Source of the DNA: an uncultured Rhodocyclaceae bacterium
Lineage (GTDB): Bacteria > Pseudomonadota > Gammaproteobacteria > Burkholderiales > Rhodocyclaceae
Direction: 5' to 3'
Assembly (NCBI GenBank): GCA_903950295.1
Contig: CAJBAP010000434.1
Coordinates: forward strand, 1 to 10,403
DNA: 10,403 nt
The position numbers and the translations under genes were made by a program. Of this stretch, positions 7,925 through 10,403 are shown piece after piece (position 1 is the first letter of the stretch; every line of letters starts with the position of its first letter). The notes beneath the pieces were generated by a model. It was not told the DNA's origin and did no database searches. It was given only the letters and a program-made list of their open reading frames with translations.

Positions 7925-9694
7925 TCAGGGTTTTGCTGCGGGCGCTTCAATAGCAGGCGCCGTTTTGCTTGCTGTACCGGACGTCATCTTTCTGAGTCGC
8001 GCCGTAAACCAGAACGTGCTGCCGACTTCAGGTGTGCTGGTCACTCCCGCATCCCCTCCCATCAATTGCGCGAGCTTGCGTGTGATGGCCAGGCCGAGAC
8101 CGGTACCACCATACTTGCGGGTGGTCGAATTGTCGGCCTGCTCAAAGTCGGTAAATAGTCGCGCCATTGCTTCCGCATCGATGCCGATGCCAGTGTCCTC
8201 TACCTCGAAGCGCAACAGTACGCTCTCCTCCGCGTCTTCTTCGAGGCGGGTACGCAGGGTAATGGTGCCGGTTGCGGTGAACTTGATCGCATTGGTGGCG
8301 TAGTTCAGGAGCGCCTGCTGGAGCCGGGTGGGATCGCCGCGCAGCGTGGGAAGGTCGGTGGTTTCGATGTGTAGTTGGAGTTGCTTGGCCTGGGCGCGGT
8401 CGGCGAGCATGGTGGCGACATTGGTGCAGATGCGGCCGACGCTGAACTCGGCTTCTTCGAGGGTGAACTTGCCGGCTTCGATTTTCGAAAGGTCGAGGAT
8501 GGCATTGATGATGTCCAGCAGGTGCCTGCTGGCGGTGTCGATCTTGTCGAGCCGCTCGGCTTGTTGCGGGGTGACGCCGGAACGCTTCATCAGGTGCGCC
8601 ATGCCGGTGATGGCATTCAGCGGCGTACGAATTTCATGCGACATGTTGGCGAGGAAGGCGCTCTTGGCACGGTTGGCGGCCTCGGCGGCATCGCGCGCCT
8701 GAGCGAGGGCTTCGCTTTCCGACTCGGTGCGTATCAGGGTGCGTTGCTGGCGGGCGAGGCGCAGCAGCAGCAGGGAGATGCTGCCGCCCAGCACCAGCAA
8801 AAGCAGTACGACCACGATGCTGCGTGAGCGCATCGCGGTACGTTGCTTCTCGATGGGGCCGGTGATGTTGTTTTCGTCGAGTCCGGTGACCAGCATCAGG
8901 CCGTTGTGCTCAAGCCGGTGCCAGGCGAAAATGCGCGGCGTGCCATCAAGCGAGGCCGGCGCGTTGAAAACACCGCTGGCGTTTGCATCCGGGCGCAGGA
9001 AGGGGCGCGCCGGATCGACCGCCTTGCCCATTGCCTTTTCCCAGTCATGGCTGCGGGCAAGGAAGGAGCCATCCTTGTGGAGCAGGACGATGATGTCGTT
9101 GGGCGACATCTTTACGGTCGCCAGGCGTTGCGAAATATATTCCGGCGACAGGCCGACCACGATTACGCCGACAAATGCACCGTTGCGCTGGATGGGACGC
9201 GAGACGAGGAAGCTCCAGGACTTGGAGACACGACCGTAAATTGCCTTGCTGACATGCAGCTGGTCGGCTTTGCTTTCGGCGTGGGCCTTGAAGTGTTCGC
9301 GGTCGCCGACGAAAGTGGGCGCCCCGACGCCGAGGCTCGAATAGGCCACGTAACCGTCGGCGCCGATCACTGCCACATGGACCAGGGCTCGATCGGGAAA
9401 TGTCATCTGCACCGAACGGACAGTGGTATCGAATTCCCGCCGGCTGGTCGTCCATGCGTCGCGCAATTCGCGCAATGCAAAGTCCGAGCTGCGGAGCAAC
9501 AGATCGGATTGGTCACTCAGGGCGTCGGACAACTGCAGCGCGCGCTGGCGCGCTTGATCCAGACGCATTTCGCGGATCTCGCCCTGCGTGGATTCGAATT
9601 GCCACCAGTAGAAAATCGCGGCCAGAACCGCCAGCAGGCCGACCAGCACGGCGATGGCGTCAAGGTTGATCCGTGGAGATTTCGCGGTGGGCAC
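7925..9694 (-). CDS. Membrane sensor histidine kinase with periplasmic Cache-like domain, no receiver
   Basis: This is an inner-membrane sensor kinase of a two-component system, 589 residues. A first membrane segment (about 13-31) and a second (about 293-312) flank a periplasmic region of about 260 residues that looks like a double Cache (PDC) domain: FVGDREHF (128-135) and a [25 protein letters not shown] strand region (148-168). The cytoplasmic part has a coiled linker (about 320-346), the H-box [14 protein letters not shown] with H353, N-box [11 protein letters not shown] (N464, N468), G1 DTGIGI (500-505), F-box FTDFEQAD (514-521) and G2 GGTGLGLAI (529-537). It ends in an Ala/Pro-rich tail. 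The topology resembles DctB, but the H-box is of the hybrid-kinase (BarA/ArcB-like) type, so I do not call it dctB. No response regulator lies in the window. The start is GTG 9694, without a clear ribosome site; the ligand is unknown. Confidence 0.9.
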   Translation of the reverse strand: MPTAKSPRINLDAIAVLVGLLAVLAAIFYWWQFESTQGEIREMRLDQARQRALQLSDALSDQSDLLLRSSDFALRELRDAWTTSRREFDTTVRSVQMTFPDRALVHVAVIGADGYVAYSSLGVGAPTFVGDREHFKAHAESKADQLHVSKAIYGRVSKSWSFLVSRPIQRNGAFVGVIVVGLSPEYISQRLATVKMSPNDIIVLLHKDGSFLARSHDWEKAMGKAVDPARPFLRPDANASGVFNAPASLDGTPRIFAWHRLEHNGLMLVTGLDENNITGPIEKQRTAMRSRSIVVVLLLLVLGGSISLLLLRLARQQRTLIRTESESEALAQARDAAEAANRAKSAFLANMSHEIRTPLNAITGMAHLMKRSGVTPQQAERLDKIDTASRHLLDIINAILDLSKIEAGKFTLEEAEFSVGRICTNVATMLADRAQAKQLQLHIETTDLPTLRGDPTRLQQALLNYATNAIKFTATGTITLRTRLEEDAEESVLLRFEVEDTGIGIDAEAMARLFTDFEQADNSTTRKYGGTGLGLAITRKLAQLMGGDAGVTSTPEVGSTFWFTARLRKMTSGTASKTAPAIEAPAAKP

Positions 9695-9851
9695 GGTCGA
9701 TAAAGTTGCTTGAAAACGCGTACAGCATACGTCAACTCGCAGATTTCAGCCAGCATGCGCGGTGGCGCCGAAAGTTCTTGCGGCTAAGCCTGCCTTAAGA
9801 TTGGGCCGTCACACTGCCGGCCATGTTCAATCCGTCCGAAAGGTTCCGATC
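9695..9851. promoter_or_regulatory. Divergent intergenic region between sensor kinase and cytochrome operon
   Basis: These 157 bases must hold the promoters of both divergent transcripts. For the kinase, TTGACG (9735-9730 on the minus strand, 5/6 to the -35 consensus) stands out, but I find no convincing -10 at the right distance. For the cytochrome genes a TAAG direct repeat lies about 53-69 bases before the ATG and is listed separately. No -10 hexamer after it is good enough to call. Confidence 0.5.
9783..9799 (+). promoter_or_regulatory. Putative PmrA/QseB-type response-regulator box upstream of the SHP gene
   Basis: GCTAAG (9783-9788), five bases, then CTTAAG (9794-9799) gives two half-sites 11 bases apart, one helical turn. 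The PmrA/QseB group of OmpR-type regulators binds CTTAAG-N5-CTTAAG. The right half matches 6/6 and the left half 4/6. The position suits activation of the cytochrome genes. Because CTTAAG is its own reverse complement, the site could also serve the divergent kinase gene. No such regulator is in the window, and two short half-sites can occur by chance. Confidence 0.35.
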
Positions 9852-10256
9852 ATGAAAATCGCCATCCCGCTTCTGGCTGCCTTGTTTGCCACAACGGTTC
9901 AAGCCGCCACCCCAGCTGACCTGTTGGGCACTTATCGCACCGAGGCTGCGCAGCAGGCCGCTGGCTTCCAGCCTTCTGCCCAGCGTGGCGCCGAGTTTTT
10001 CGCCCGCCGCTTTGCTGTCTCGGCGAAGATGCCGGCTTGTTCCAGTTGCCATACCGATAATCCGGCGCAAGCGGGCCGCCATGTCGTTACCGACAAGACC
10101 ATCAAGCCGCTGGCGCCGGCAGCCAATGCCGAGCGCTTTACCGATTTGGCCAAGGCGGAGAAATGGTTCCGCCGCAATTGCACGGAGGTCGTTGGCCGCG
10201 AGTGCAGTGCTGCCGAGAAAGCCGACTTTGTTGCTTACGTGACGGGAGGTCGTTGA
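9852..10256 (+). CDS. SHP-like monohaem cytochrome c (DUF1924 family)
   Basis: This is a small periplasmic c-type cytochrome resembling sphaeroides haem protein (SHP). In the studied SHPs the oxidised haem has an Asn ligand that leaves on reduction and lets O2 or NO bind; DHC is the electron donor. The 134-residue precursor has a signal peptide with likely cleavage after VQA (residue 18). One haem site, CSSCH, is at 63-67. The family segment KWFRRNC (104-110) holds N109, about residue 91 of the mature protein, close to the Asn88 ligand reported for Rhodobacter SHP. C110 and C118 could form a disulphide. The frame is open upstream, but ATG 9852 starts the signal peptide and has GAAAGG eight bases before it. 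The stop is one base before the next ATG, so it forms an operon with the dihaem cytochrome gene. The physiological substrate is not known. Confidence 0.88.
   Translation: MKIAIPLLAALFATTVQAATPADLLGTYRTEAAQQAAGFQPSAQRGAEFFARRFAVSAKMPACSSCHTDNPAQAGRHVVTDKTIKPLAPAANAERFTDLAKAEKWFRRNCTEVVGRECSAAEKADFVAYVTGGR
10244..10249 (+). promoter_or_regulatory. Ribosome binding site of the dihaem cytochrome gene
   Basis: GGGAGG inside the last codons of the SHP gene lies eight bases before ATG 10258. It supports that start and tight translation of the two genes from one message. Confidence 0.75.
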
Positions 10257-10257
10257 G

Positions 10258-10403
10258 ATGAAAACCAAACTATTGCGCTACCTCGCAGTCTTGCTTCCGC
10301 TCGTAGCGCCGCTGGCGGCGCATGCCGACAAGCTGGCGATTCCAGCCGATGCACCGCCGGCGTTCCAGGCTGAATGTGCCAGTTGCCATCTGGCTTTTCC
10401 GTC
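10258..10403 (+). CDS. Dihaem cytochrome c (DHC-like), N-terminal fragment cut by window edge
   Basis: This is the start of a periplasmic c-type cytochrome, probably the DHC that donates electrons to SHP. Only 48 codons are in the window. It shows a signal peptide (positive MKTK, hydrophobic core LLRYLAVLLPLVAPLAAHA, likely cleavage near residue 23), then an early haem site CASCH at 40-44 followed by LAFP, as in the DHC family, where the first haem motif comes very soon after the mature N-terminus and is followed by an aromatic-Pro pair. The second haem site would be past the edge and is not seen. The start ATG is one base after the SHP stop with a good ribosome site. The family call rests on the short N-terminus plus the SHP neighbour; a cytochrome b gene would be expected next. 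Confidence 0.75.
   Translation, partial: MKTKLLRYLAVLLPLVAPLAAHADKLAIPADAPPAFQAECASCHLAFP

Noticed and set aside
7925..9694. Calling the sensor kinase dctB because it adjoins TRAP genes
   Set aside because: The H-box is [10 protein letters not shown], not the HELNQPL type of DctB, and no DctD-like sigma-54 activator is nearby.
9823..9855. Ten-codon upstream ORF ending in an ATGA overlap with the SHP start
   Set aside because: It fits a leader peptide by position, but it has no ribosome site of its own and no regulatory codon run; a chance frame of this length is common.

Overview
The window is GC-rich, densely coded bacterial DNA. The gene content points to a betaproteobacterium, possibly in the Rhodocyclales: a DctPQM-type TRAP transporter, an SHP/DHC cytochrome c pair, a large bacterial SNF2 helicase and a Cache-domain sensor kinase. 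The taxonomic guess comes from overall flavour, not from a marker gene. There are no rRNA, tRNA, CRISPR or insertion-sequence signals, and no gene-free stretch longer than 157 bases.

Layout. From the left edge to about 9694 every gene is on the minus strand. In transcription order (right to left) these are: a membrane sensor histidine kinase (7925-9694); a 99-base gap with a good promoter candidate inside nested inverted repeats; a three-gene TRAP transporter, dctP (6803-7825), dctQ (6314-6787) and dctM (5034-6317); an AEC-family permease (4140-5027) starting 6 bases after dctM; and a very large SNF2-family helicase (4099 to beyond the left edge), 40 bases after the AEC gene. To the right of the kinase, across a 157-base divergent gap, a plus-strand cytochrome operon begins. 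It holds an SHP-like monohaem cytochrome c (9852-10256) and the first 48 codons of a dihaem cytochrome c (10258 to beyond the right edge).

How the genes may work together. The TRAP genes form one importer for an organic anion: periplasmic receptor, small membrane subunit and large membrane subunit. The adjoining AEC permease may handle a related organic acid, but the substrate cannot be read from sequence. The SHP/DHC pair is a known redox module in which DHC passes electrons to SHP, a cytochrome with an unusual Asn haem ligand that can bind small molecules such as O2 or NO; a cytochrome b gene would be expected just past the right edge. A PmrA/QseB-like direct repeat lies upstream of the SHP gene. 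The kinase between the two transport and redox modules has no receiver domain, and its response regulator is not in the window, so which neighbour it controls, if either, is open.

Nothing here is clearly a new system. The points most worth a second look are the putative response-regulator box at the cytochrome operon, the dyad-rich dctP promoter, the receiver-less kinase, and the long helix- and winged-helix-like N-terminal part of the SNF2 protein.
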